Below are positions 31,757-45,000 of a stretch of DNA of 64,000 nucleotides, piece after piece. This stretch comes from Taeniopygia guttata. Lineage: Eukaryota; Chordata; Aves; Passeriformes; Estrildidae. A program made the position numbers and the translations under genes. The first letter of the stretch is position 1. Every line of letters begins with the position of its first letter. The stretch covers positions 26,242,001 to 26,306,000 of the forward strand of contig NC_133024.1 of assembly GCF_048771995.1 (NCBI RefSeq), in the 5' to 3' direction. Below the pieces are notes generated by a model. It ran no database searches, had not been told where the DNA came from, and worked only from the letters and a program-made list of their open reading frames with translations.

Positions 31757-34700
31757 AAAATACTATCATGTTCATATCTATACAAATAATTATTACAACT
31801 ATTAAACAAAGTATTACATTTAACAATAGAAATCTCAGAACTCTGAACAAGATCATGGTTTGGGGTATTTACATCTGAATGCAACACATTTGTAAAAAGA
31901 TGTCAAAATAAACAGAGCAAGATCTTATTTACAATTGGAAGATGATGTTCCTGTTCATTCATTATAGATTTCTACTGCAGAGTTCCTATTTTCCATTACA
32001 AAATAGTAAGAACTTTCCACTGGGACCGTATCCAAGTCATGTACTGCTGTATAAAACAGAAGCACAGCAGAATACTCTGGACTGAATATAAATAATTTAC
32101 ATTGTGGAGGGCAACAGCATCTTTGATTAATCTCCTGTGGCAAAATCCATACTTGCTTCCCTTCTCACAGTGAGCAGGCAGGAACAGGGTCCAACCCCCC
32201 ACGAGCTCTATTGTTCACACTTGTGATTGCCAGAACAGCAGCACATATTGCAAACTTGGAAACCTCCTCATAAAGATACTTCTGGTGAGGCAGAAGAAAA
32301 AAAAAGCCTTTAAAAAATTATCTCAGAAAAACTGGTATCAGCAAATAATAAATGGTGTCTGTGTAATTAAGCAGGGCTTGCTCGCACAGAGTATGAATTT
32401 ATATTGTCAGGTCCAAAAACCTCTGCTAAATCTTCCACCAGTTCACAGAGGAACCTTCTCTCAGTGGGAATAAAGCCTTGTGCTCTGAGGTTCCAATTTA
32501 CAGATTGCAGAGGCAGTAGGAAATTGAAAACACCCTCACACAAACCTGTGTCAGCTACCCATGCTGGATCATGGCAGTGGGAGCAGGGAACAGCGGGAGG
32601 TGGTAACAGGTCAGGTGACAGCAAAGGATGGATCTCCTTATAGCACTGTACCAGAAAACAAAACAAATAGGACTGATCTGGCACAAACAGATTCAATGCT
32701 ACTCTCTCTTGCCAGGGGAAGTGGGATCATTATTAAAGTGATGAGCATAAAACTGACTAGGGGAACAGCAAAAGATGACAGCTCTTAGCACACGCAGTAA
32801 TCCAGAACAGTGGGAGTCTGACTGAGTCCTTGAGCCAGGACTGCACAAGTGCCTCAGAAAAAGTGAAAAGACAACAGGAGACCAGAAATAATTAAATGGC
32901 CCCTCTTCTCCAGCCATGGCCTCTGCAAGTTGCCCTGCCACATGACTTGTTTCCTGCGGCAGCACTACAGACACCATCCACAGTAGCAGCAGGAGCACAG
33001 CTTTAAAGTGCAGTATGAAATCTGTGCAAAGTTTCAGAGGCTCAGGACTAGCACCTGCTTTTACTTTTTTTTTCAGAGAGGTGCTCTCCCACCTGGGCAG
33101 CAGCACAGTGATAAGCTGGAAGTCTTGGCTGGAAAACCCATTCCAGCCCCCAGCTCAAATCACTTCAGTTCTTGTTTTCTTTAACTGTTCCTAAATGAGG
33201 TCCTTTCTCTCAAGAAAAAGGTGTATAAATATTAACACATTACTATTTTATTGCCTGCTTTCAAATTAGTCTATCTCTGCTCTTACTCTCCTAGGCTGTT
33301 TAAGGGATTAATATGGACATACACGCAATCCAGCCCAATATTATTTACTGTTGTTTGTTGAAGTCATTTAGGCCAATGTGAAGCCTACAGCCACGCAATG
33401 CCTATCAGCTGTAGCAGTCCCACCCCAGAGTTAGTGCCCAAACCTTTTCCTTCCACTGCTGATTTTTCTAAATTAAGTGGTACTGCGTATTTTTCCTTCC
33501 TTCAAAGCCAAAACAAGCCCTGTGTCAGTAACCTTCAAAGAAAGTATTATGGATGCGAAAATGCCATTCTCAGGCTAACAAATTGCAGCTGAAGTCACAA
33601 AATCTTTTCCAAGTATATATTGGAAAACAAAGGAACTGTTAATTGCTGGGTAGTCCTCAGGAGAAAAAGAAAATTGATGTCATTGATGCTTGCTGAAGAA
33701 AATGTGTTTGCTTGTCAAATGGTTTTCATAACAAGTAAAGCAGAATTATTCCATCTGCAGAAGGTCCTTTTTCAAACTGCTCTCTCCAAGCATACATCAA
33801 GGTAAGGTGAGCCTTATCAACCTGACAGCTGAGCACAACAGGTTCAATGGGAGAGGAGAGGAAAACTGAAGAAAAGAAGGACTCATTGCATTTGCTCCTC
33901 TTCCTGAAAGCAGAGCCTGAGGCCATGGGGAAGAACTGAGACACCGACATGTCAGTGCCACAAACTGACCTACAAAACTAAGTGCAAGAAGCCTGGTGGA
34001 TTTGGAATGGCAGATGGGATTTGTCTACAGTGACAAGGAAAACACCAAACAATTCAATAATTAAAAACTAAGAGAAATTTAAAATCTAATTGCCTCTCTT
34101 TTGATGTGAAATATTCAGTCCCCCACTGTCCCTCCTAAAGACAAGAGAACATGAACAGGAGAGAAGCTGAAACCCACAAGCTGCTCTCAAACCAGAGGAC
34201 CAGGCCAGGTTCAACATTCAAAGCCCATTTTAGGCAGTCAATTCCACCAAAAGGCTACACAACAGATCCAATTTTTCTTTAATTAAAGTTATCTAGAGGC
34301 CAGTCAGCAGTGTAAATATGAGAATTTGGATGAATGTGTTGATGCAAGGCCCTCACAGAGACATCTGCCTACCTTTCTTGTCACAGCAGTCTCCTGATCC
34401 CACACCAACACCACAGGACCATTTATCGTCATTTACAGCATGAAAAGAGACTCACACAGAACTCCAACAGAAATTCTCATGTTCAGGGACGGGAATGAAA
34501 TTATATTTCTCCATCCTGGTCTTGTCAGGTTTCAGAAAAAGGCCTGAGAAGGATGTCACTACAAAATACTCCAGAGAAGACCACGGGTCACACAGTAAGT
34601 ACTTCTCAGCCACTCACTGCAAAATTGTGCAGTTCCTGCAAAATCCCAACAGTCTTTGTATGGCTGAAGTGCCTGTGCTGTGATTCCCTGCACTGCAGGC

Positions 34701-34913
34701 ATCCTGTGAGCAAGGAAGAGCTGGTTTTGGTTGTCTTTGTAAATGGAAAGGGGGCATGTGAAAGTTACTGACAGTTACTGCCTTTCAAGAAAATGATGTG
34801 CAGCATGGGAAAAAACCAAATACAATCACAGCTGACATATTCTAGCACAAATACTCAGGACTGCGTTTAACCTTGAGACAACAGCAGTAAATATGGAGGA
34901 ATAAGAAAATAGA

Positions 34914-36010
34914 TACTTCAGTTGAAAGGGACCTATCATCCACCCCAACTCCCTGGAGTGCCTCCATCCACTTCAGGACTGAGCATGTTGTCCAAATGCC
35001 TCTTAAACATGCTTGAGGCCTCAACCACCTTTCTAGCAAGCCTGTTCCAGTGTCTTTACCACCCTCCCAGTAAAGAAATGCTTCCCAATGTCCAGTCTGA
35101 ACCTCACTTAGTGCCTCTTTGAGCCATTCCCATGTGTCCTGTCAGTGGATCCCAGGGAGAAGAGATCAACACCTCCCTCTGCACTTCCCCTGCAGTCAGG
35201 GAGCTGCAGAGGGCAAGGAGGGTCACTGTCTACCCAGATCTCTATCCAAAGCATCTGCCAACAGCATCTTCAACTTTAGTATCATCAGCAAACTTGCCAA
35301 TGGTGTATTCAACTCCTGTATCCAGATTTATCCGTGATAAATACATTGGATAGAACCGGCCCTGGAACTGAGCCCCAGGCAACACTGCCGTGACCAGGTG
35401 CCAGCCAGACATAGCCCCATTCACTGTAAGACCTTTGAGCTCTACCCTTCAGCCAGTTCTTCACCCAGCACACCATGAACCTGTAAATCCCACAGCTGAA
35501 AAGCTTGTCCAGATGGATGCTGTGAGGGGCAGTATCCATAGCATTACTAAAATGCAGAAAAATTAAATCCACTGCCTTCTTTCCACCCACTAGGTGGGTG
35601 ACCTTATCACAGAAAAGTATCAAATTAGCTAGACAGGAACTTTTGTGAACCCATGCTGCCTGTGCCTGATGGCTGCATTATTCCTTAAAACTTCTTTCAA
35701 CAGTACCCAGTGTAATATTCACAATTTTTCCAGGAACCCAGACTCTCAGTCTGTAGTTCCCTGTGTTCTTCCCTCATGCCCTTTCAGAGGATCAGAATAA
35801 CACAGGAAGGCTACCTTCCTGTCAGCAGGGACCTGTCCAGACTCACAGATCTTTTGTAGATGATCAAGTGGGGTCCTGCTGTCTGTCCTGCTTGCTCCTC
35901 CAGTACTCTGGAATGAAACCTATCTGGCCAAGTGGATCTGTGGACATGCAAGCATTGCAACATGTTTAAGTTTATAAGCTCTCTCCAGTTTTCACAGACA
36001 TCATAAAGTA
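34914..36010 (-). mobile_element. CR1 LINE copy with reverse-transcriptase remnant and internal deletion
   Basis: On the minus strand, about 36010 down to 35240 encodes a decayed CR1 reverse transcriptase. Recognisable pieces are VKNWLKGRAQR, the GSVPGPVL version of the conserved PQGSVLGP box, and KFADDTK with the catalytic FADD. From about 35235 to 34914 it is the CR1 3' module. The roughly 1 kb of CR1 that normally separates the FADD box from the 3' end is missing, so this copy has an internal deletion or is two juxtaposed fragments. Frameshifts and stops make it inactive. Outer ends are approximate. Confidence 0.85.
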
Positions 36011-36596
36011 GTGTAGTTTTCCCAGCAGAGGAAACCAATATGGTTTTCTGTCTGGAATGATGAACTGGATTAACATCTTTCTATAAAACTCCTAGAAGAC
36101 AGGGCTTAATTTTTCACTAGTTTGTCTTGAAAGCCAAACCCATTGCTGCACACACAATTACATTTAAAGAGAGCAAGAATGGGGGCGTTTGCTTCTCTCC
36201 TCAAAGACCAGACAAGTGTGTGTGACCACAGAGTGGCTGCTGCTCGAATCCCCATCCTTACCATTGAGAACTCCTGGAACAGCCACTGTTACAGAGATCA
36301 CCTCACCACCTGAGCCAGACCCTTTGAGACTTACTGCACTACAGACACCCCTTTGGTCAAGAGCCTCACCAGGGCACACTCAGACCTGCAGCTGGCTTAG
36401 CTGGTTTGAGGCTGAGAACTCATTCCTAACCCCTGCCTCCTGCACAGGCCAGTGGCTGCCACTTGGTGACTGCACTGTGGCAGAGAAAAACTGCCTTGCT
36501 GTGAACTGAAATACTCAATTACTTACAAGAAACAGAGAACTGATGCACCACTTAGATTTAGTGTCTTAAGATAAGCTCCATCTGAATTAAATCACG

Positions 36597-37298
36597 ATTC
36601 AAGGCAGAAAGGGACCTGGGGTACTGGTTGACAGTTGGCTGAGCATGAGCCAGCAGTGTGCCCTGGTGGCCAAGAAGGCCAAGGGCTCCTGGCCTGTATC
36701 AGGAATGGTGTGGCCCGCAGGAGCAGGGAGGTCATTCTCCCCCTGTACTCAGCACTGCTGAAGCCACACCTTGAGTGCTGTGTCCAGTTCTGGGGCCTCA
36801 GTTTGGGAAGGACATTGAGACGCGAGAGTGTGTCCAGAGGAGGCAACGAGGCTGGTGAGAGGCTTGGAACAGAAGCCCTGTGAGGAATGACTGAGGGAGC
36901 TGAGGTTGTTTAGCCTGAAAAAAAAGAGACTCAGGAGAAATCTTATCATTCTTATCATTCTCTACAACTCCCTGAAAGGTGGTTGTAGTCAGGTGGGAGC
37001 TGGTCTCTTTCTCCAGGCAGCAACTGACAGAATGAGAGGACACAGTCTCAAGCTGCACCAGGGGAAGTTCAGGTTAGATGTTAGAAAAAAATTATTCACT
37101 GAAAGATTGATAGGGCAGTGGAATTGTCTGCCCAGGGAGATGGTGGAGTCACCATCCCTCGACATGTTTAAGAAAGACTGGACGTGGCACTCAGTGCCAT
37201 GGTTTAGTTGATGAGGAGGTGTTAGTTTAGGTCATAGGTTGGGCTTGATGATCTCAAAGGTTTTTTCCAATGTAATTCATTCTGTGAATCTGTGATTC
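36597..37298 (+). mobile_element. CR1 LINE 3' fragment
   Basis: 5'-truncated CR1 on the plus strand. It starts in the C-terminal part of ORF2, where broken frames still read [20 protein letters not shown] and later [20 protein letters not shown], then runs through the 3' module. It ends in the short ATTCTGTGA/ATCTGTGATTC-type terminal repeats typical of CR1 (about 37276-37298). Inactive, with frameshifts. Confidence 0.88.
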
Positions 37299-39097
37299 AA
37301 CCAGGATCAGAACTGTTTTACCGCACTTTGCATGATAACACCAGACCACAGGTTACAAGAGCAGAGACACTGTCAGGACAGACTACAGACACAGCCCAAT
37401 TACTTTTCATGTTAAAACTCCTTACTTTCCTGGATCAGTGTAAAAGGGCTTAGCAAAACCAAAGTCTGGGCAGTCAAGCTGTGGAAAATTCTTCTAGGTC
37501 CCTCTTTGTGGGTCCCGTTCTTTGACATGGAGGAATATCTTCCTTTCCACCTTTCAAAGAAAAAGAAACAAAACAAAAATCCCAGGGAGCCTGCTCCTGC
37601 CCATGCTCTCACCAGGAGCTTCTGACAGGTCCCAAGGGCAACAAGATGATGCACTGGTGAGCAAGATACAAGCAGAGGATGACTGCATGCCAGGGAACCT
37701 CAAGTTACTATGCTGTTTGAAGAATCAAACCCAGAATGGTCCTTCCAAACACATAAAAGACAAGTATTTCTGCCCTGTTAGAAGAAAAAGCACACTGCAG
37801 AGACATTCAATAAATAAAATTTACCTAATTCTTCCCTTTCCTTTAAAAGAATTAGGACCAAAATTTGTGAAAGTACTGGAGACTCAGCCAGCACACACAT
37901 TCACTCCATCTCTCATGCATCTACAAACACATCACCCTTCCTCAAATCCCAATGTCTTCCTGTGTGTTTCAACATATCCACGTTACTCCTTCAGCCACAA
38001 TCACACAGGTTTAGATAAAAGGTGCATTCAAGTGCAGAGTACTGATATTAACTCAGGCTCAATCCTTTCAGCAATAGCAAGTAAAAACTGTGGCCCCAGG
38101 AATCTCCACTCATTTTGTGGGACGCGACAGGCTCAGTCCTCCTCCCATGTGCTGCCTGGTACAACAAAGGGTTGTCACTCCCAGAAAGCAAAAGCTGGTG
38201 TTAGAGCATGGGCCAAAGAAAAGTAGAGAGGGAAAAAAAAAAAAAAGACATTAAGAAGGTGCTAAACAAGGTACAAAACCCACCCTGAGGTAACTTGCAG
38301 CAATCAGCAATGAAATGGCAACGAACATGGCTGCTGTCTCTGCTGACTGCCCCAGGATGTGTGAGCTACACAGAAACATTGACTGAGTTCAGCAGTAACT
38401 GAAGCCACCGTTGAAACAGATCCAAACAAGATTCTTAGAAACAGAAAGTCATGGGTTAAAGAAATCTAAATTTTCTAAAACAATAGTTTTAATTGCTGAC
38501 CATGGGAGCACACAGTAATTTTCACCAGGTAAAGTCAGCCTTAAGTTAAGTGTACGTGACAAGCTTGAGACAGACAAAAGCTGCACAGCAAATGCCTTTT
38601 CCAATCAGCGTTGGGTTAACACAGACTTGACTTGTGCTGAAGCTCCTGAAGATATTTTACAAAGGAAAGAGAAACCCAAACCATTCCAAGCGTCTCTGCA
38701 GTTTCAGGTAAACACACCAGGAACAAACCGACACCTGTAGCACTTGTTTCCTATCTCCATACGGATGCTCTCGCTCCATGTATTACTGAGGGTGCCCCTT
38801 ACCTTGGGACAACCGGACATCAAACCTGATTGTTGGAAAATCAACAACCAATATTTGCACAGCTCTCAATGTTGCATCCTTACCGTTTCCTAGTAAGTAA
38901 GCATGCTATAGGCACTGGTGCTTTAGAGTCAGTAAGGTGGGTGGAAATACAACGGAATATGGAAAGTACCATATACATACATTGAGGCAAATAAACAGTG
39001 ATGCTATGAATGGTCTCTCCAGGGCTGACACTAAGATCCGCTTCATTTTCTTAAATATATAAACAACAAATCAGACCAGACGTCAGTCTGCCAGTTT

Positions 39098-42000
39098 TCA
39101 TACAGCAGAGCTGCAGTCATGACCTAAAATATGGCTTATATTGTGGGCAGGGCGGTTTGAGGGCTGCTTGGAAGAATCTGAAGCAGATGTGTTTGCAATG
39201 GAAAGCAAAGGTGACATCGCTGAGCCATCTGGAGGAAGAGCTGTGGCTATTTCTGGAAACAAAGAAGTTAAGTTAAAATTGGATAAATGCGATGTGTTGG
39301 TCATGTGCATTGGTGGCATATCTGGAAGCAAAGGAAAACTTGGCTGAGCAAAACCAACAGGCCTGGGAGGGGACAAAATGGATCCAAATCGATTGTTTAA
39401 ACCTCCACTGCTCGGCTTCTCTGTGCTTGGGTTCGGAAACATTTGATTGGGAAAGTAAGGGATAGAAATGTCGTTGGAGAGGGTAGGGTGGGCAGGAGAG
39501 TAAGGTGGATAGAAGGACGGCAGTGTATTCTGAGGATCAACTGGGATTAGAGCTGGTGTCCGAGTGGCACTAGGCTGAGTGACTGGTGGGATGAAAGAAG
39601 CGTTAGCATTTATTGGTGGATTCATGCCACCCTCTGGAATAAAAGGGAATCCAAAATTCTGGGAGAGCGTATGTTGGTCAGGGGCCGCGTTATCATTGGA
39701 CACTTGAGGGCCATCAGACATAAATCGGACAATGCTTCCTCTTTTTTCTATCGTGGACTGTTGGCGCCCAAGGATCATGCTGCCACTGGTGGATAGAGGA
39801 AGATGGGGAAGACTAGGGTCAAAGACATTTCCATGTCTCTGATTGCCAGATCGATTCCTTTCAGGCTGACGTATTTTAGAACCTCCATTGTCTTGCAGAG
39901 GATGCCTCGAGCGCTGAGTGACTGAAGAATTTGGCTGACGAACAGAAGGCTGCCCTTGCTCACCGTTTCCATGAGAAACTGCAGGGTGAGGGTGAGTCGG
40001 CCTCACAACTCCATGCATATTACTGGACACGGGTGTATTCATGTGGTTCTTAGTTCCATGACTGTCCGTCATCCTCATGGGGTTGGACTTCTGCACAGAG
40101 ATGTTTGGGCTTGTATTGCGACCCTGAATGTCTCCTGAGGAAGAAGAACTTGAAAAAGGAATAGTCAGTGAACTGTTCCTTGTGTTAATTGCCCCAATGG
40201 ACATGTCACAGCTTTCCCTGCTCTGACCATCACCATCCCTTCGGATGTGAACGCTCTCCCGTGCTGGGGGACAGTTGTACTCGATTGTGGAGGAGGCTCC
40301 GCACTGGGTGTTCCTTTGATGTTCTGGGATTGATCTTTGGCTTCCACTGACTTGATCTCCAAGGTGAGGGGCGAGCAAACTCTGCATGAAACTTTGGTGG
40401 CATGTGTTTTCATTTTCCCTCGATGGCAGAGTATTCCCTGTTGGAATACCCTGTACTGGCTGGTAGGGCAGTCTCTTCTGCCTCTCTATGGATGGTGCAG
40501 CATTCTGACCGATTCTGAACGCTTGTGACTGCATGCCCCGGAGGGAGGACACAGAATTGCCAATTTCACTGTTTCTTGAAGCCTGCACATCGAAATTGCC
40601 TGTCGGTTGTTGATTGGGTCCAGAGGGCTTAAATGTTTGGCAATCAGAAAGACGCTGCACATCTGAGCTAACTGTGTGGTCGACTGACAAGCGGCCCTGC
40701 ATATTATGAATCGCCAACCCTTTACTTCTAGAAACATCAAGATAGCTTCTCATTTCAAGCTGGTCAGAAACCCTAGGGCCTTGAAGAGATATTCCTATTC
40801 TCTGCTCAGAATTAGAGGGCGTCTTCCCAATGAGAGCCTCAGCAGAGTAGCTGGAAACTCTGTTTCTTTCCTGCCTGTGAGGGGTGCATGTCATATCTGA
40901 TGGTCTGGAAACGATACTGGCCTGGGACACCATTTGCTGCTCTAAGCCCCTTGAGGTCATAAGTCTTTGCATCTGATTGTGCCCTGACACATGTTCTGAA
41001 GTGGAGCCTTGCTGTCTGCTGCCAACATCTTGTTGCTGTTGATGCATAATATCCTGATTGATATGGCTCTGAGGGTGGCTATGGTGGTTTCTGCTTGTTG
41101 CAGGATTTTCACAGTTCTTTTCAGGCTGGGACGCTCCAAAGTGCTGCTGCATCTGCTGCTGCATTTGTTGGTGGTGAGGATGGGGCTGACCACCTTTCTG
41201 CCGTGTTTGATCACTTCCGTGATGTTTCTGCTGTAGAGAAAGCTGTGTGGCTTGTGTTCCCTGGATGAGATTCCGTTTCTTTTGCATCTGCACCTCCTGC
41301 TGTATCGTTCGCTGTTGGTGGACACTGTGGGGTTGAGGGTGGACTGAGTTTTCCCCGTGAGTGACGTGGTGCTGCAGCTGGTACAAGTGGTGCCTCTCTC
41401 TTAACTGCCCAGCCTGCTGCTGCTTCAAGTACGGGTGATTACTGTGAAGGTGAGAGATGCCTTGGGCAGGGACATGTTGAATTGGCTGCAAGTGCTGCCC
41501 TGCCTGGCCTGGCTGCTCTGAAAGTGGTGGCTGAGAACCACACTGGACTTCAGTTTGTCTCAAAGTCGGCGTTACAAAATTGCTGTTGGGTGGGAATAAC
41601 CTACTGAGGCCATCAGTGTGCCCTTGGTTGCTCACTGGTGCCACTGAATTGGATGAATTAGGAGGAATCTGACTAACCAGCATCTGTGTTTGATCAGCAA
41701 TACCCTCTGGTGTCCGGTTCATCAGCGCCATCCCCTCAAGCCTTATGGGTGCTGTCTGGCACTGCTTCTGCCTCTTGGCTGTAGAAAGCAGAAGGTCATC
41801 CTGAACAGCCCTCTTGGCAGAGTCTTTGCGACCTTCATGGTTTTGCTGCTTTAAGTGTGATTCCTGCAGCTGGGGAGCCTGCATGGTGCTTGCCCTGATA
41901 GCATTCAGTTGTTCCTGAGCATATTCGCTCATCAGAGCAGGTCCCGGAGATGGATTGATGTATGTGCTAGATGGAAGGGAGAGGCTCACAGTTGCAGGGA

Positions 42001-45000
42001 TGCTTGCAGGCTCTGAAGACTGGGATAAACCCGAACAACTCACCAGGGGATGGACAATGCGGCTCTGGTGTATCAGATTATTCACACTTAGACTGGTTAT
42101 GCTAGGTGTCTGGGAAGTGGAAATCTGCAAAGGAGTGTTTGATGTTTCCACACCTCCTACAGAGCAGCTTGGCTTCTCAACCTGCCTGTCAACATTTGTC
42201 TGTACAGTTTCATGAGCACTGAATTTGTTCGGTGCTGCTTCCAGAGGCCCTGTATTGTTTTCTTTCACCGACTGAGGTTTAAAAGGCTGTTGCTCTCTCT
42301 CCAAAGGTGCAACCTCAGACTTAGAGATGACATCCCTCGTGTTAACCTGTATTCCCCCTCCACCTTTCTCAAGGCTTTCCTGGTCAAAAATAGCTCTTGC
42401 TGCAAGAGCTACAATGTCAGTCTGTTCTGAAAATGTGCAGCTGTTACAGGTACTGGTAGAGGTGCTGCTTGTGACATCTTCTCTGGTGGTATCTGGCAAC
42501 ATAGATGCAACTGAGAAGCCTCGACTGCTGCCAGAGCTGGTTGACATGGGGGAGTCTGCCTGCCTGCTAGTAATAAGGGAAGCACTGACTACTTCCTGAT
42601 CAGAGATGCAGGAGTGCGGCTGGGAGAGAGTGTCACTTTCCGTGTTCATCAGCAAGAGTTCCTGCTTCTCAGGCAAATCATTTGATTCTGCTGATTTAGA
42701 GTTTTCCATAGGAAAATTAGAATGCTCTCCCTGAACAGTAAATGAAGAGTTTTTTTCCACAGCTGTTCTTTCTTTTGTGAGATCAGACAGCATTTTGGTT
42801 AGACCCTGTCCTTCTAACAAGTCCGCATCTTGCATTACCACTGGGGAATCCTGTGCAATGTTGCAGGGCTCCGAAATCATTCCTGCCTTGGAAGTATGAC
42901 CTGTTGTGTTGCTCTGTGCTGCTGAAGTCCCATTTGCAACCTGCAAGTGTGTAACCTGTGCTTCTTTACCAGAGGATGTTAAGGTGTTGGGGGGTTTGCA
43001 GGGTTTGGGAGACTCTGATGGGACAGAGGCAGTTGGTGGGTGGCTCTGAGATGCCTGGGCCTGCTGGCAAGGAGCAGCATCCTTGGCCGGCGGGGCAGCG
43101 AGCAGCAGCTGCTCTGACACTACAGACTGCAGCGGTGAGGAAGCAGGCACCTCTGCCACGCTCGGCTCTGGAGCAGAGGGGGCTTTCACTGCCTGTTCAG
43201 AGCTCGCAGTCTCTTTGGAAGGAGAGTCAGAAATGCTGACGCCACTCGATGCAGCCGTGTTGCCTGCCTGCGGTGTGGTTACAGCCTGGGACGCTGCTGG
43301 GGCGTTTTCTGGTGGCCCTTTGCTACTTGAGGACTTTGCCACCGTTTCCACAGGAGCACAGTCCACTTTCCCTGCATCTTTGCAAGGAACTGCTGGACAG
43401 GACACTTTATTATTGACTGTTTGGTGTTTCTTTGTGCTCGGCTTTTTGTTTGTCCTTTTTGACTTTGCACTGGATGTCAAGCCAGCAGCCGCTTTTTGCG
43501 GGGAAGCGTTTATGGAGTTAGATGCACTGGTTAATACTGAAACCTCTGCAGACACTGAAGATGTCACAGAAGTTGGCAAGGACACACAGTTGACTGTGGC
43601 AATCTGGTTATTGACAGTTGCAGGATTGGTGGGGTGGCTGAGAGACAAGTGCAAGCAGCTCTGTCCAGCCATTTGCGATATGCTTTGATTGAGGTTAGCT
43701 AAAGCACCAAATGTATTGAGGGCAACATTGGTATTTGGATCTTCGCTGGTGGTGGGCTGAATAATTTGCATAGGGGCTTGGTTTGAAGCTCCAGATGAAG
43801 ACATCACAGGCTGCAATGCAAAAAGCTGCCCATTTAATGAGATAGTCTGAGGGTGCTGTTGATTGGACATTGTCACTGAAAATGTCTGTGTAGAGCTAGA
43901 AGATGGCAAAGAAGATGGCCTTGGTAATATATGGACAAGGTGTTTCCCTCCAAAAGTCTGTGGAAGAGAGGCATTTTGCATGGTGCCACTGGAGTTGGCG
44001 ACTGCAGTTGGCCCATTCACAGGAAGTCTTACAGAAGCAGAAGGCTGAGCAGAGAGGAGGGGAAGAGGATTCTGATTTGCAGCTTGTATAATTACAATTT
44101 GCTGACTAACATTTTGGCTGGGAACTTCTGCTCTCACAATGGGCGGGCACGGAGCAGGGTTTGGAGGCTGGAGAATGATGACATTCTGGTTAGCTGGCGC
44201 TCCTGTCACAGCTGAGGCGACTGGCTGAGCCATCTGAATCACCTGCATAGCTGAGTTTAATGGAAGGATGCTTCCTGCAGCCTGAGCTTTAACCTGTGGC
44301 TGGCTGATTAAAGGCTGTATAGGTACGGGTGGGCAGGAGGGCAAGGTAACTACAATCTGTTCAGCTGCCTGGCCATCCCCAGGCACAGAAGCATGCAAAC
44401 TGATACTTGTAGTCAAAGGCCTGCTGTGGGCAGAAGACACAGTCCCAGCAGCATTGACTGGCTCGTTGAGGAGGGCAGTCATTATCCCGGATGGTGTCTG
44501 GCTCAGTGGCTGAACAGTGTTTCCTGCCAGCTGCAAAGTCGTCCACGTGGTCTGCGTGTTCCCAGCTGAAGGCATCCGGGTAAGGCTACTCATGTTTTTC
44601 AAGTCTGAAGAGCCAACACCTGAAGAGCCTGAAAAAGACCAGCAGTTCTCCAGGGGACTGGCAGCCAGAGTGCTTATTGCTGTCACAGCCTTAACTCCTT
44701 CTGCTGCAGATGTCACAGGCGTGCCAGCACTGCTGACCACATCCGTACTTTTGGGGACATTTGCAGAAGAGCAGCTCGCTTCAGTAGACAGTCTCACAGA
44801 TGGCACACAAGTTGTGTCCGTGGTTGAAACAGCACAGCTCTCCTGGAGGTCACTCCTGGAATTGTGTGTATTTGAGCAAGTTGCATTCACCTGCTGACCT
44901 TGGGAGGCTTCCACAGAGGCATTGGAAGGAAGGCTGGTTCCCTGTGGGAGCGTTTTCTTTGTTGCTTTAGTACTCTCCTCATCACTTTTACTTTTGGGGG

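Larger units (their letters stand above)
31690..39097 (-). other. USF3: Presumed USF3 3' untranslated region (extent uncertain)
   Basis: Sequence downstream of the USF3 stop on the minus strand. As I recall, mammalian USF3 mRNAs have a 3'UTR of several kilobases. AT-rich sequence with clustered poly(A)-type signals is first met at about 31540-31760. Two CR1 copies (34914-36010 and 36597-37298) lie inside. The stretch 32350-34913 has no recognised feature. If polyadenylation occurs earlier, part of this interval is intergenic. Confidence 0.45.

Noticed and set aside
37522..38226. 234-codon open reading frame on the plus strand
   Set aside because: It lies in the presumed USF3 3'UTR, antisense to that gene. 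It shows no domain or splice context and has the composition of random sequence.
43083..43688. 201-codon plus-strand ORF opposite the USF3 giant exon
   Set aside because: It is an antisense shadow of a Ser/Ala-rich coding region; the sense frame explains the lack of stops.
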